Source of the DNA: Actinomadura macrotermitis
GTDB taxonomy: Bacteria > Actinomycetota > Actinomycetes > Streptosporangiales > Streptosporangiaceae
Assembly (NCBI RefSeq): GCF_009604375.1
Contig: NZ_WEGH01000001.1
Span: forward strand, 2,046,001-2,110,000
Direction of reading: 5' to 3'
Length of the DNA stretch: 64,000 nucleotides
Part shown: piece by piece, positions 55,122-63,458 of the stretch
How positions within the stretch are numbered: the stretch's first letter is position 1
Layout: each line of letters begins with the position of its first letter
Notes under the pieces: model-generated
Told to the model about the DNA's origin: nothing
Seen by the model: only the letters and a program-made list of their open reading frames with translations
Databases searched by the model: none
Translations under genes and position numbers: made by a program

Positions 55122-56087
55122 CTAGACGGGCGTGACGCGCAGGTCCTTGCGCAGCTCGTGCGGGAGCGCGAAGCGCATGCTCTCGCGCACCGACTCGATC
55201 TCGCGCACCTCGCCGTAGCCGCGCTCGGCGAGCCAGCCGAGCACGCCCTGCACCAGCTCGTCGGGGACGGACGCGCCGCTGGTCACGCCGACGGTGTCCA
55301 CGCCCTCCAGCCAGGCCTCGTCGATCTGCTCGGCGTAGTCGACCAGGTGGGCGTCGTCGGCGCCGTGCTCCTTGGCGACCTCGACCAGGCGGACCGAGTT
55401 GGAGGAGTTGGTGGAGCCGACCACGATCACCAGCTGGCTCTGCGCGGCCATCTCCTTCACCGCGACCTGCCGGTTCTGGGTGGCGTAACAGATGTCGTCG
55501 GAGGGCGGGTCCATCAGCTTGGGGAACCGTTCGCGTAGCTTCTCGACGGTGGCGATGGTCTCGTCCACCGACAGGGTGGTCTGCGACAGCCACGCCACCC
55601 GCTCGGGGTCGCGGACCTGCACGTTGGCGACGTCGCCGGGGCCGTCCACCAGGTGGATGTGCTCGGGCGCCTCGCCGCTGGTGCCGATGACCTCCTCGTG
55701 ACCCTCGTGGCCGATCAGCAGGATGTCGTAGTCGTCGCCTGCGAACCGCACGGCCTCCTTGTGGACCTTGGTCACCAGCGGGCAGGTCGCGTCGATGGTC
55801 CGCAGCTTCAGCTGCGCCGCCTCCTGGTGCACCACGGGCGCGACGCCGTGCGCGGAGAAGACCACGATGGCGCCCTCGGGCACCTCCTCGGTCTCGTCCA
55901 CGAAGATCGCCCCGCGCTCCTCCAGGGTCTTCACGACGTGCACGTTGTGCACGATCTGCTTGCGCACGTAGATCGGCGCCCCGTACTTCTCCAGGGCGAT
56001 CTCGACCGCCTGGACCGCGCGATCGACGCCGGCGCAGTAACCACGCGGCTTGGCGAGCAGGACACGGCGCTGGCTGTTGGAGGTCAT
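55122..56087 (-). CDS. ispH: 4-hydroxy-3-methylbut-2-enyl diphosphate reductase
   Basis: A 321-residue [4Fe-4S] reductase, the last step of the MEP isoprenoid pathway. The three cluster Cys are in [24 protein letters not shown] and [11 protein letters not shown]; catalytic Glu in [10 protein letters not shown]; substrate contacts in [14 protein letters not shown] at 56085-56087 is chosen; upstream frame to 56207 has no coding look. Length is normal. Confidence 0.97.
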   Translation of the reverse strand: MTSNSQRRVLLAKPRGYCAGVDRAVQAVEIALEKYGAPIYVRKQIVHNVHVVKTLEERGAIFVDETEEVPEGAIVVFSAHGVAPVVHQEAAQLKLRTIDATCPLVTKVHKEAVRFAGDDYDILLIGHEGHEEVIGTSGEAPEHIHLVDGPGDVANVQVRDPERVAWLSQTTLSVDETIATVEKLRERFPKLMDPPSDDICYATQNRQVAVKEMAAQSQLVIVVGSTNSSNSVRLVEVAKEHGADDAHLVDYAEQIDEAWLEGVDTVGVTSGASVPDELVQGVLGWLAERGYGEVREIESVRESMRFALPHELRKDLRVTPV

Positions 56088-56337
56088 GCCCCTATCGTAC
56101 GAGCCGTCCCAGGGGTGGCGAACCGTCCGGCACGTTACGTGATATGGGCTTCGGGGACAGGTGCCCGTCGAGGCCGAAGCTCTGGTGAAGCCCGCTATGT
56201 GACCCAATCCACGCCGTTTTTGGACGGAAATCCATTAGCACGGGGTGACCGGTATCGCACCCATGGGGCACAGTGAGTCTTGACAGACGGTGCCGTATCG
56301 ACCCAGTCCGGTGACGACAGCAGGGAGAGGGAAGACG

Positions 56338-57036
56338 ATGACGAGATCGCCGCGCCGCCTCAAGCAACAGGTGCAGGAAACGGTGGGCGAACAGGTCCGC
56401 GACATCCCCCTGCACGCCGTCCGGCTGGCCATGTTCGGGGTCGGCCGGGCGCTGCTGCTGAGCGACCGGGTGACCAAGGACTACAAGGAGATCACCGAGG
56501 GCGACGGCGTCAAGCCGGTGCTCGGCCGGCTCGCCTGCGACGTCCAGCAGACCGCGGGCAAGGTCGTCGGCCGCGTGGTGACGCGGGTGCGCGGCGGCGA
56601 GGGCGAGGCCGCCCCGGTGTCGGTGCCGGACGCGCCCGCGGCGCCGCCGGCGCCGAAGCCCGCTCCGGCGCCGCGCGCCCTGGGCAAGGAGATCTCCGTC
56701 GGCAAGCCCGCGGCCAAGCCCGCCCCGGCCGAGCCGAAGCCCGAGCCCGAGCCCGCCGCGCAGGCCGAGCCGGAGCCGAAGCCCGAGACCAAGCCGGAGT
56801 TCGAGCCGAAGCCCGAGCTGAAGCCCGCCGCGCAGGCCGAGGCCGCCGCCATCGCGGCCCAGCTGCCGGTGCCGAACTACGACGCCGCGACGCTGCCGCA
56901 GCTGCGCGCGCGCCTGCGCGGCCTGACGGCCGACCAGGTCAAGCTGCTGCACGAGTACGAGAACAAGCACGCGGCCCGTCCGGACGTGCTGCGGATGTAC
57001 GAGAACCGCATCCTCAAGCTCAACGGCCAGGGCTGA
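56338..57036 (+). CDS. Lipid-droplet-associated protein homologue
   Basis: A 232-residue protein. The first 100 residues match the family annotated as lipid droplet-associated in actinobacteria, next to ispH and xseA (as in Mycobacterium Rv1109c). A KPEPEP-like Lys/Pro/Glu repeat linker (about 120-185) separates it from a short C-terminal helix domain with LPQLRARLRGLTADQVKLL. The ATG at 56338 follows GGGAGAGG. In relatives xseA follows directly; here 6.4 kb intervene. Confidence 0.8.
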   Translation: MTRSPRRLKQQVQETVGEQVRDIPLHAVRLAMFGVGRALLLSDRVTKDYKEITEGDGVKPVLGRLACDVQQTAGKVVGRVVTRVRGGEGEAAPVSVPDAPAAPPAPKPAPAPRALGKEISVGKPAAKPAPAEPKPEPEPAAQAEPEPKPETKPEFEPKPELKPAAQAEAAAIAAQLPVPNYDAATLPQLRARLRGLTADQVKLLHEYENKHAARPDVLRMYENRILKLNGQG

Positions 57037-57047
57037 CCGAGAGAACG

Positions 57048-57088
57048 GCGAAGCGGCCCGTCCCCCGTTCGGGGGCGGGCCGCTTCGC
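57048..57088. terminator. Bidirectional terminator
   Basis: An 18-19-bp stem with one bulge, 57048-57066 with 57071-57088, loop GTTC, between convergent genes; TTTG follows on the plus strand. Confidence 0.85.
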
Positions 57089-57096
57089 TTTGTCCG

Positions 57097-58311
57097 TCAC
57101 GCCTGGGCGGGGAGCGGCGCCTCCTGGAAGGTGTGGTCGATGTCGACCCGCTCCAGCGGCCGCAGGTGCCCGCGGCGGATCACCAGGATCGCCATCGCGA
57201 CGGCGCAGCAGGCCGCGCCCGCGTAGTACGGCACCGCGGTGGAGAAGTGCTCGGCGAGCTTGCTGGCGATGTAGGGGGCGAGCGCGCCGCCCATCCAGCG
57301 GACGAAGTTGTAGCCCGCCGACGCCACCGGCCGCGGGTGGTCCGAGACCTCCATCGCCGCCTCGGTGAACGCGGTGTTGTTCATGCCGATCGGGATGCCC
57401 GACAGGATCGTGCAGACGATGATCCCGGTGTGCCCGGAGACGGCCAGGCCGAGCTGGAACAGCACCAGCAGCGCCAGCGCCGCGTGCATGACGCGGACCG
57501 TTCCGAAGCGGCGCTGCAGGAACGGGGCGGCGAACACCGACGACAGCGCCACGAGGACGCCCCAGCCGAAGAACACCAGGCCGATGCCGTGCGCGTCCAT
57601 GCCGAGGATGAACGGGGTGAACGCGAGGATGGTGAAGAACGCGTAGTTGTAGAACAGCGCGGTGAAGGCCGTGGTGGACAGGCCGCCGTGCCGGAGCGCG
57701 CGCAGCGGCGCCGACAGGGGCGTCTTCACGGCGGGCCGCGGCGGGGCCTTCAGCAGCGTGGCGATCAGCACGAAGCCGGTCGCCATGAGCGCGGCGGTGC
57801 CGAAGAACGGGTAGCGCCAGTTCATGTCGCCGAGCAGCGCGCCGGCGAGCGGGCCCATCGAGATGCCGAGGCCGAGCGCGGCCTCGTACAGGATGATCGC
57901 GGACTCGGCGCCGCCGCTGGCCGCGCCGACGATGACCGCGAGCGCGGTCGCCACGAACAGCGCGTTGCCGAACCCCCAGCCGGCCCGGAACCCGACCAGC
58001 TGCCCGACGCTGCCGGAGGTGCCGGCCAGGCCGGCGAACACCACGATCAGGGCGAGGCCGATCATCAGCGTCCTCTTGCCGCCGATCCGGCTGGACACCC
58101 AGCCGGTGACCAGCATCGCCACCGCAGTGATCAGGAAGTAGCTGGTGAACAGCAGCGACACCTGGCTCGGGGAGGCCTGCAGGTTCTTGGCGATGGCGGG
58201 CAGGATCGGGTCGACCAGGCCGATGCCCATGAAGGCGACGACGGCGGCGAACGCCGTGGCCCAGACGGAGAGGGGCTGCCGCAGGATTCCGCTCTTGGAC
58301 TCCGCGTGCAT
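57097..58311 (-). CDS. MFS drug-efflux-type transporter
   Basis: A 404-residue major facilitator protein with twelve hydrophobic helices. Motif A-like GWVSSRIGGKRTLMIG lies between helices 2 and 3, and GISMGPLAGALLG recalls motif C of proton-coupled exporters. It is probably an efflux pump. It lies 16 bases after a MarR gene in the same direction, which should control it. Confidence 0.88.
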   Translation of the reverse strand: MHAESKSGILRQPLSVWATAFAAVVAFMGIGLVDPILPAIAKNLQASPSQVSLLFTSYFLITAVAMLVTGWVSSRIGGKRTLMIGLALIVVFAGLAGTSGSVGQLVGFRAGWGFGNALFVATALAVIVGAASGGAESAIILYEAALGLGISMGPLAGALLGDMNWRYPFFGTAALMATGFVLIATLLKAPPRPAVKTPLSAPLRALRHGGLSTTAFTALFYNYAFFTILAFTPFILGMDAHGIGLVFFGWGVLVALSSVFAAPFLQRRFGTVRVMHAALALLVLFQLGLAVSGHTGIIVCTILSGIPIGMNNTAFTEAAMEVSDHPRPVASAGYNFVRWMGGALAPYIASKLAEHFSTAVPYYAGAACCAVAMAILVIRRGHLRPLERVDIDHTFQEAPLPAQA

Positions 58312-58327
58312 GCGGGACCTTCCTTTC

Positions 58328-58753
58328 TCAGTCCGTGAACAGGCGGTCGAGGGCGGGGAGGGCGGCCGCCAGGGCCGCGCGGTCCGCTTCGTCCAGGGCC
58401 GCGATGCGTTCGGCCAGCACCGTGACGCGCCGGTCGCGGGACTTGACGAGCCGGGCCCGGCCGGTCTCGGTGAGCTCGGCGGTGACCACGCGGGCGTCGG
58501 CGGCGTCGCGGCCGCGCCGCACCAGGCCGTCGCGCTCCAGCCGGTTGATCTGGGCGGTCATCGTGGGCAGCCGGACGCCGTGCTCGGCGGCCAGCTCGCC
58601 CATCCGGCGCGGGCCGTCCTCCAGCGAGCCGAGCACCGCCGTCTGCTGACTGGTGACGGGCTGGTCCGCGGTGAGCCGGCGGAGCAGCAGGACGACGCCG
58701 CGCAGGCGGCGGTTGAACTGCTCGGCGAGGGCGCGGTCACTGTTCTGGTCCAT
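58328..58753 (-). CDS. MarR-family regulator of the MFS pump
   Basis: A 141-residue winged-helix regulator with SQQTAVLGSLEDGPRRMGEL, PTMTAQINRLERDGLVRRG and DARVV in the wing. It starts the operon with the MFS gene and has a dyad operator immediately before its start codon, so autorepression and drug induction are likely. Confidence 0.88.
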   Translation of the reverse strand: MDQNSDRALAEQFNRRLRGVVLLLRRLTADQPVTSQQTAVLGSLEDGPRRMGELAAEHGVRLPTMTAQINRLERDGLVRRGRDAADARVVTAELTETGRARLVKSRDRRVTVLAERIAALDEADRAALAAALPALDRLFTD

Positions 58754-58786
58754 TACTTAGCCAGTCTAAGTTAGCTGGGCTAAGTA
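58754..58786. promoter_or_regulatory. MarR operator candidate
   Basis: TACTTAGCC (58754-58762) and GGCTAAGTA (58778-58786) form a perfect nine-base inverted repeat around CTAAGTTAG. It starts one base before the MarR start codon and lies ten bases from GGGCC box F. Confidence 0.75.
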
Positions 58787-58795
58787 TTCAAGTCC

Positions 58796-58844
58796 TGGGT
58801 CCGGTTTGGGTCTGGTTTGGGCCCGGAGGCCCGTGTGCACCGAA
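58796..58844. promoter_or_regulatory. GGGCC box F upstream of the third pilin-headed protein
   Basis: GGGTCC, then TTTGGGTCTGGTTTGGGCCC, then GGAGGCCCG ending at 58833, then ACCGAA (58839-58844). The core ends 62 bp before the GTG at 58895, as in box C. Confidence 0.55.
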
Positions 58845-58894
58845 TGTCCCACTGCTTGGCTGGAGGGCTGGGGCGGAAGACAGGGGACGGACTG

Positions 58895-60556
58895 GTGCTC
58901 AGGCGGCTGGGGGAACGCGGCGAGGGCTCGCTGTCGTACCTGGTGGTGATCCTGCTGGTCGCCACCGTCACGGCCGCGGTGACGGCGGTGGCCATCCCCG
59001 ATCAGATCGTCGCGGGGATCCGCAGCGGCGTGTGCCGGGTCGCGCAGGAGAAGAACTGCGACAAGCCCGGCGGCGGCAAGCCGCAGGCGGGCGCGTCCGG
59101 TTCGCCGTCACCCGGCACGAGCCCGTCCCCCGGCACCGACGCGCCGGTCGACGGCGACTCCCCCGAGGCCCGCGAGTACAACGCCGCGCTCGCCGCCAGC
59201 CAGCAGGCCGACCAGGACGGCCAGGGCGCCGAGGACGCCTGGAACTCCTTCGACATCCTCAAGGAGATCGCCAAGCTCGGCCTGGACTTCATCGCCGGCG
59301 ACATCATCAACTGCGTCAAGAACCCCAACTTCTGGGACTGCCTCTGGGCCATCGTCGGCATCGTCCCCTGGGGCAAGCTCGGCAAGGTCGTCAAGTCGAT
59401 CCCCAAGGTCGCCAAGCTCATCGAGCGGTTCCTGGAGCTCAAGCGCGCCTTCGACAAGGCCCGCGAGACCCGCCGGCTCGCCAAGCTGCGCCTGGACAAG
59501 GCCCTGGAGGCCTGCGGGCTCGCCCCCAACAGCTTCGCCCGCGGCACACCCGTGCTGATGGGCGGCGGCGGGCACAAACCGATCGAACAGGTCCGGGCCG
59601 GCGACCTGGTGTGGGCGTCCGACCCGGCGACCGGGCGCAGCGGTCCCCGCCGCGTCACCGCCCTCATCCAGGGCGCGGGCCGCAAGTCGCTGGTGGACAT
59701 CGCCGTCACGTCCGGCCGCGCCGGCCTCACCGCGACCGCCGGCCACCCCTTCTGGGACCCCGACGCCCGGCGCTGGACCGACGCCGGCGACCTGCGCGCC
59801 GGCACGCGGTTCGCCACCGCCGACGGCACCTACGCGACGGTGGCGGCGGTCCGCCGCTACGAGCGCGTCGAACGCGTGCACAACCTCACCGTCGCGGACA
59901 TGCACACCTACTTCGTGTCGCTCGGCGGACGCGACGTGCTGGTGCACAACTCCGCGCCCAAGGTCTGCGACCTGCTCGCCGCCGGCCGCGCCAAGATCGG
60001 CCAGAACATCGACAACGCCCTGAAGTCGGGCAAGTTCGAAGAGGCCGACAAGCTCATCGACGACGCGCAGGCCAACGCCGACAAGGCCCGCGAGCTCGCC
60101 CGCACCAACCCGACCAAGGCCAACAAGGACGCCGCCAACGCCGCGCAGAGCGACGTCGACGCGATGCGCAAGAAGGTCGTCGACAGCAAGATCGACGACA
60201 AGATGAAGTCGCCGAACCCCGACGAGAAGCTGGAGGCCACCACCGCCAACTCCATCCGCAACGTGGTGCGCGACGTCGGCCGCAAGTACGGCCCGAACGG
60301 CAGCCTCGGCGAGATCGACGTCGAGACCAACAAGGCGCTCATCGAGATCTCCAACGGCCGCAACTTCACCAAGGCCGACCAGCTCACCAAGCTGCTCACC
60401 GACCGCACGATGAACCCCACCGGAAAGCCGGTCATCCTGCTCGCCACCCAGCTGTCGGGCAAGCAGATCGCGATGGCCAAGGACACCGGGGCTATCGTGG
60501 TCCGCACCGAGGCCGAGCTGAAGGACGCGCTACGCGCGCTCGGCGAGAACGTCTGA
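58895..60556 (+). CDS. Pilin-headed polymorphic toxin with HINT and nuclease-like tip
   Basis: A 553-residue modular protein with leader MLRRLGERGEGSLSY, a hydrophobic helix, a Cys pair (GVCRV and KNCDKPG), a linker, the region shared with the 17401 toxin (151 bp identical) and a HINT domain (212-352, from NSFARGTPVLM to VLVHN). The usual Cys before NSF is Pro here. The tip (353-553) has a Lys/Ala-rich helical stalk and a globular end with GEIDVETNKALIEISNGR, resembling the D...ExK core of PD-(D/E)xK nucleases but with Ser at the Lys place. GTG 58895 follows AGGGGACGG. An immunity-like gene follows after 14 bases. Confidence 0.8.
   Translation: MLRRLGERGEGSLSYLVVILLVATVTAAVTAVAIPDQIVAGIRSGVCRVAQEKNCDKPGGGKPQAGASGSPSPGTSPSPGTDAPVDGDSPEAREYNAALAASQQADQDGQGAEDAWNSFDILKEIAKLGLDFIAGDIINCVKNPNFWDCLWAIVGIVPWGKLGKVVKSIPKVAKLIERFLELKRAFDKARETRRLAKLRLDKALEACGLAPNSFARGTPVLMGGGGHKPIEQVRAGDLVWASDPATGRSGPRRVTALIQGAGRKSLVDIAVTSGRAGLTATAGHPFWDPDARRWTDAGDLRAGTRFATADGTYATVAAVRRYERVERVHNLTVADMHTYFVSLGGRDVLVHNSAPKVCDLLAAGRAKIGQNIDNALKSGKFEEADKLIDDAQANADKARELARTNPTKANKDAANAAQSDVDAMRKKVVDSKIDDKMKSPNPDEKLEATTANSIRNVVRDVGRKYGPNGSLGEIDVETNKALIEISNGRNFTKADQLTKLLTDRTMNPTGKPVILLATQLSGKQIAMAKDTGAIVVRTEAELKDALRALGENV
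59261..59411 (+). repeat. 151-bp segment identical to 17800-17950
   Basis: Second copy of the perfectly conserved segment shared by the two HINT toxins, 41.5 kb from the first in the same orientation. Upstream and downstream coding sequence is only similar. Confidence 0.9.
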
Positions 60557-60570
60557 TCCGGAAGGCGCCG

Positions 60571-60957
60571 ATGAGCCGCGACCTGATCCTGCTCTTCGCC
60601 GATCCGGTGGAGCCGGACGAGTTCCTGGACCTGGTCGAGGAACTCGGCGGAGTGCGGCGCCCCGACGAGTGGACCGGCGGCCGGCTGTCGCGCGGCGACG
60701 ACCATGTCCAGGTGTCGGTCGCCCCCGACGGCGGCTTCGCGCCCGATGACGAGTACTACGCGCTGTACGAGCTCTGGCTTGGGGCGCCCATGCAGGCCTG
60801 GGCGCTCTTGGCGCTCTCCACGTCCGCCGGCAGCCAGGCACTGGGCCTGGAGCTGATCGAGGCGGCCGCGCGGCGCTGGCGGACGGTCGTCGACGACAAC
60901 CACGGTGAGCTGTACACCGTCGACGAGTGGCGTGCCCTGGTCACCGCGCGACCCTAG
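60571..60957 (+). CDS. Probable immunity protein of the 58895 toxin
   Basis: A 128-residue acidic soluble protein without signal or membrane helix, 14 bases after the toxin and preceded by GGAAGG. It is not similar to the immunity candidate at 18788, as expected for different toxin tips. I do not recognise its family. A cytoplasmic inhibitor fits a nuclease-like tip. The next gene is a TnpB-like element. Confidence 0.6.
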   Translation: MSRDLILLFADPVEPDEFLDLVEELGGVRRPDEWTGGRLSRGDDHVQVSVAPDGGFAPDDEYYALYELWLGAPMQAWALLALSTSAGSQALGLELIEAAARRWRTVVDDNHGELYTVDEWRALVTARP

Positions 60958-61166
60958 GTCGTGTCCGGTAGATCGCGGTATGGCCAAGAGCGGGGTACTG
61001 ACGGGAAAAGACTCCTGGTGGTGCGCAGCGAGTTCGTTGCCTGCCGGGTGGCGATGCCTCGCCGTTCGATGGTTCATGATCGTGGCGGCGGTGTGGCCAC
61101 ATTTCGATTCCCAGGGGTTTGCTGTTTCGCCTGCACGTTCGACAATGGTTGCGTAAAGTGTTCCTC

Positions 61167-63449
61167 ATGTCACCGTCTGCTGGTTCGCGAGTGGCGCCCG
61201 GCCACGGTGAACCTGTCGAGGTGGCCGCTGGAAGGTCGCCCCGGTCCCTGGCTCGCACGGGCGGCGGCAAGGATGCGCAAGAGCGGCGAGTACGGGGAAA
61301 GAACAAGCGGCCCGCATGGCGCCGACCCACCGAGGTGCCGGTGTCAGTGGTGCGGCTGCCGCTGGTCATTCCGGACGAAGCCACCCGGATACGGGTGGAG
61401 AAGCTGTTCGCCGCCGCCTGGCAGCTCAAACGTGCCCTGCGGGGTGATGCCCGGGCCCGGACGGACGCCTATCATGCAGCGTCCGCCCGCCGGGCTGCGC
61501 CTTCGCCGGTGCCGGGCGCGGCCGCGGCGGAGTGGCGTGAGGAGCTGGGGTTGTCGCGGGCCGGGCTGGAGCGGGCCGCCTACGGGCATCTGGACGCCTC
61601 GGGCCACCTCAAGCATCACCTGTCCAAAGCGGTGGCGATGCATCTGGCCGATGAGGTGTGGTGCGGGGTGGAGCGGCATCTGTTCCCCGGCGCCACCGGC
61701 CGCCGCCACGGCCGCCCCCGCCGCGGATCGTGGTGGGGCTTCACCCGCATCCCCGGCCGCGCCCGCTCCCACACCACGGCCCGCAAGTGGGAGACGTTCC
61801 GGCTGCACGGCACCCTGGACGGGCACCTGGGCACCTACCGCCACCCGAACCTCCCCGGCGGCATCACCCCGCAGCAGGCCGCCGCGCTCGCCGGACAACC
61901 CGCCCCGACCAGGCGAGCGGCGCGGGTACGTGGCCGGGCCGGACGCCGAACGGCACAGCCGCAGGGGATGTCGGTGCTGGCCCAGCCGCGCCGGATGCCT
62001 GCCCCGGTCCCGCCGACGGTGCGAGGGCGCGCGGCGTGGTGGGAGCACGACGGGCCGCTGGCGTTGGTGTACGCCGGTGGCCCGGCGAGCGGGCGCGGTG
62101 ATCTGGTACTGCCGGTGCGGCTTCCGCAAGGCGCGGGGCGGTGGCCACATCTGTTGCATGCCCTCGGCGACCCCGGCTGCCGGCACAAGGTCGACTTGGT
62201 CCGCCGCCCGACCACACGCGGCTGGGTGTACGAGGCGCACCTGCTCATCCTCAAGCCCGCCTACGTCTCGCCTGCCACGGCGGCGCGGCGCGCGACCGCG
62301 CCCAGGGATCGGCGGGGCGGGGTGGACGGCAACGTGTCCAACCTGGCCACCGTGTCCTTTCCCGCACCTTCGGACTCGGCACGAGCGGAGCAGCCGGACA
62401 CCGCTTCTTCATCGGTGGTCTCCACCCAGCTGACGCTGTCGCCGGCCGAGCACGGTGATCTGGCGCGGGCCGCGCGCAAGGCACGTGGCCGGCAACGGGC
62501 CATGGAACGCTCCCGCCGCGCGGCCAACGCCGCCCAGTACGAACTCAGCAAACGCCAGCGCAGACGCGAGAAGCGCCGCGCCGCACAAGGGCTGCCCGCT
62601 CGGGCCGTACCGGTGCCCGGCGGAGCACGCCGCACCCGCGCCGATGGTGTCCCGCTGCAAGCACCGCGCCGCGACGCCCTCTCACGCAGCCATCAGCGCA
62701 CCCGTGCTCGACATGCCCGTGCCGCCGACCGTGCCGCAAAGTCCAAGGCAGGACGAGCGCGGCAGGTGGCGGGGGCACTGGTGGCGGTGCACGGACCGCA
62801 CCTGATCATCGAGGACTGCGACATCCGTACCTGGCAACAACGCTGGGGCAGCGCTTGCGCCCGCTTCACCCCCGGGTTGCTCATCACCGCCCTTGTGCGC
62901 GAATGCACCGCTACCGGAGGGCGGCTGCTGCGCGCCTCCACCTACACCACCGCGCTGTCCCAGCACTGCCTGTGCGGCCAACGCGTATCCAAAATCCTCG
63001 CCGACCGGATCCACCGCTGTGACAATGATGAGGGATGCGGGCTGGTCGGGGACCGGGACCTGGTCGCCGCCGCCCTCGCTGCCTTCATCACCTTCGGCGA
63101 TCCTGATGATCTGCGCACTGCGCGGGTCGACTACACCGCTTCCCGGCACGCGATCGGCGTGCACGGGCTTTCCAGCGGGCCGCAAGGGGCCCTGACCGCG
63201 TCAACCGTCAACCTGGACACCCCAGCACGACCGGGGCGTCCAGGAACGCCAGCCACCCCCACCCGCCCGCCTCGGCGACGCAGGTGGAAGAACAACCCGG
63301 TGGCTTCTGCGCGGCGAACCCGGCAACGCGCTGTGCCGACCCCGGATGAGACCCACCCCGCCACTCGGTGGGATGGCCACGCCGGACAGACACAACCGCA
63401 CACCCGGCTGCCCGGAGGATCCACCAAAGATCCACCGGGTAGAACTTAG
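61167..63449 (+). CDS. Large TnpB-like RuvC nuclease without TnpA
   Basis: A 760-residue protein of the IS200/IS605 TnpB superfamily. RuvC motifs are GGVDGNVSNLATV (Asp387), LIIEDCDIR (Glu549) and GDRDLVAA (Asp631), with a zinc finger (HCLCGQR and CDNDEGC) just before the last. It is about twice the usual TnpB size; the extra length is in the N-terminal half and a 120-residue basic C-terminal tail. TnpB proteins are RNA-guided DNA nucleases of mobile elements. No TnpA gene lies beside it. Start ATG 61167 is tentative; 61119 is possible. Codon and base use are slightly less biased than the neighbours, as in recent arrival. Confidence 0.75.
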   Translation: MSPSAGSRVAPGHGEPVEVAAGRSPRSLARTGGGKDAQERRVRGKNKRPAWRRPTEVPVSVVRLPLVIPDEATRIRVEKLFAAAWQLKRALRGDARARTDAYHAASARRAAPSPVPGAAAAEWREELGLSRAGLERAAYGHLDASGHLKHHLSKAVAMHLADEVWCGVERHLFPGATGRRHGRPRRGSWWGFTRIPGRARSHTTARKWETFRLHGTLDGHLGTYRHPNLPGGITPQQAAALAGQPAPTRRAARVRGRAGRRTAQPQGMSVLAQPRRMPAPVPPTVRGRAAWWEHDGPLALVYAGGPASGRGDLVLPVRLPQGAGRWPHLLHALGDPGCRHKVDLVRRPTTRGWVYEAHLLILKPAYVSPATAARRATAPRDRRGGVDGNVSNLATVSFPAPSDSARAEQPDTASSSVVSTQLTLSPAEHGDLARAARKARGRQRAMERSRRAANAAQYELSKRQRRREKRRAAQGLPARAVPVPGGARRTRADGVPLQAPRRDALSRSHQRTRARHARAADRAAKSKAGRARQVAGALVAVHGPHLIIEDCDIRTWQQRWGSACARFTPGLLITALVRECTATGGRLLRASTYTTALSQHCLCGQRVSKILADRIHRCDNDEGCGLVGDRDLVAAALAAFITFGDPDDLRTARVDYTASRHAIGVHGLSSGPQGALTASTVNLDTPARPGRPGTPATPTRPPRRRRWKNNPVASARRTRQRAVPTPDETHPATRWDGHAGQTQPHTRLPGGSTKDPPGRT
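63418..63436 (+). repeat. Short direct repeat at the end of the TnpB-like gene
   Basis: GATCCACC occurs at 63418-63425 and 63429-63436, within the last codons of the gene. The 3' end of tnpB genes often holds the guide RNA scaffold and element end, but no structure can be assigned with certainty here. Confidence 0.3.
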
Positions 63450-63458
63450 GGTGGGCGC

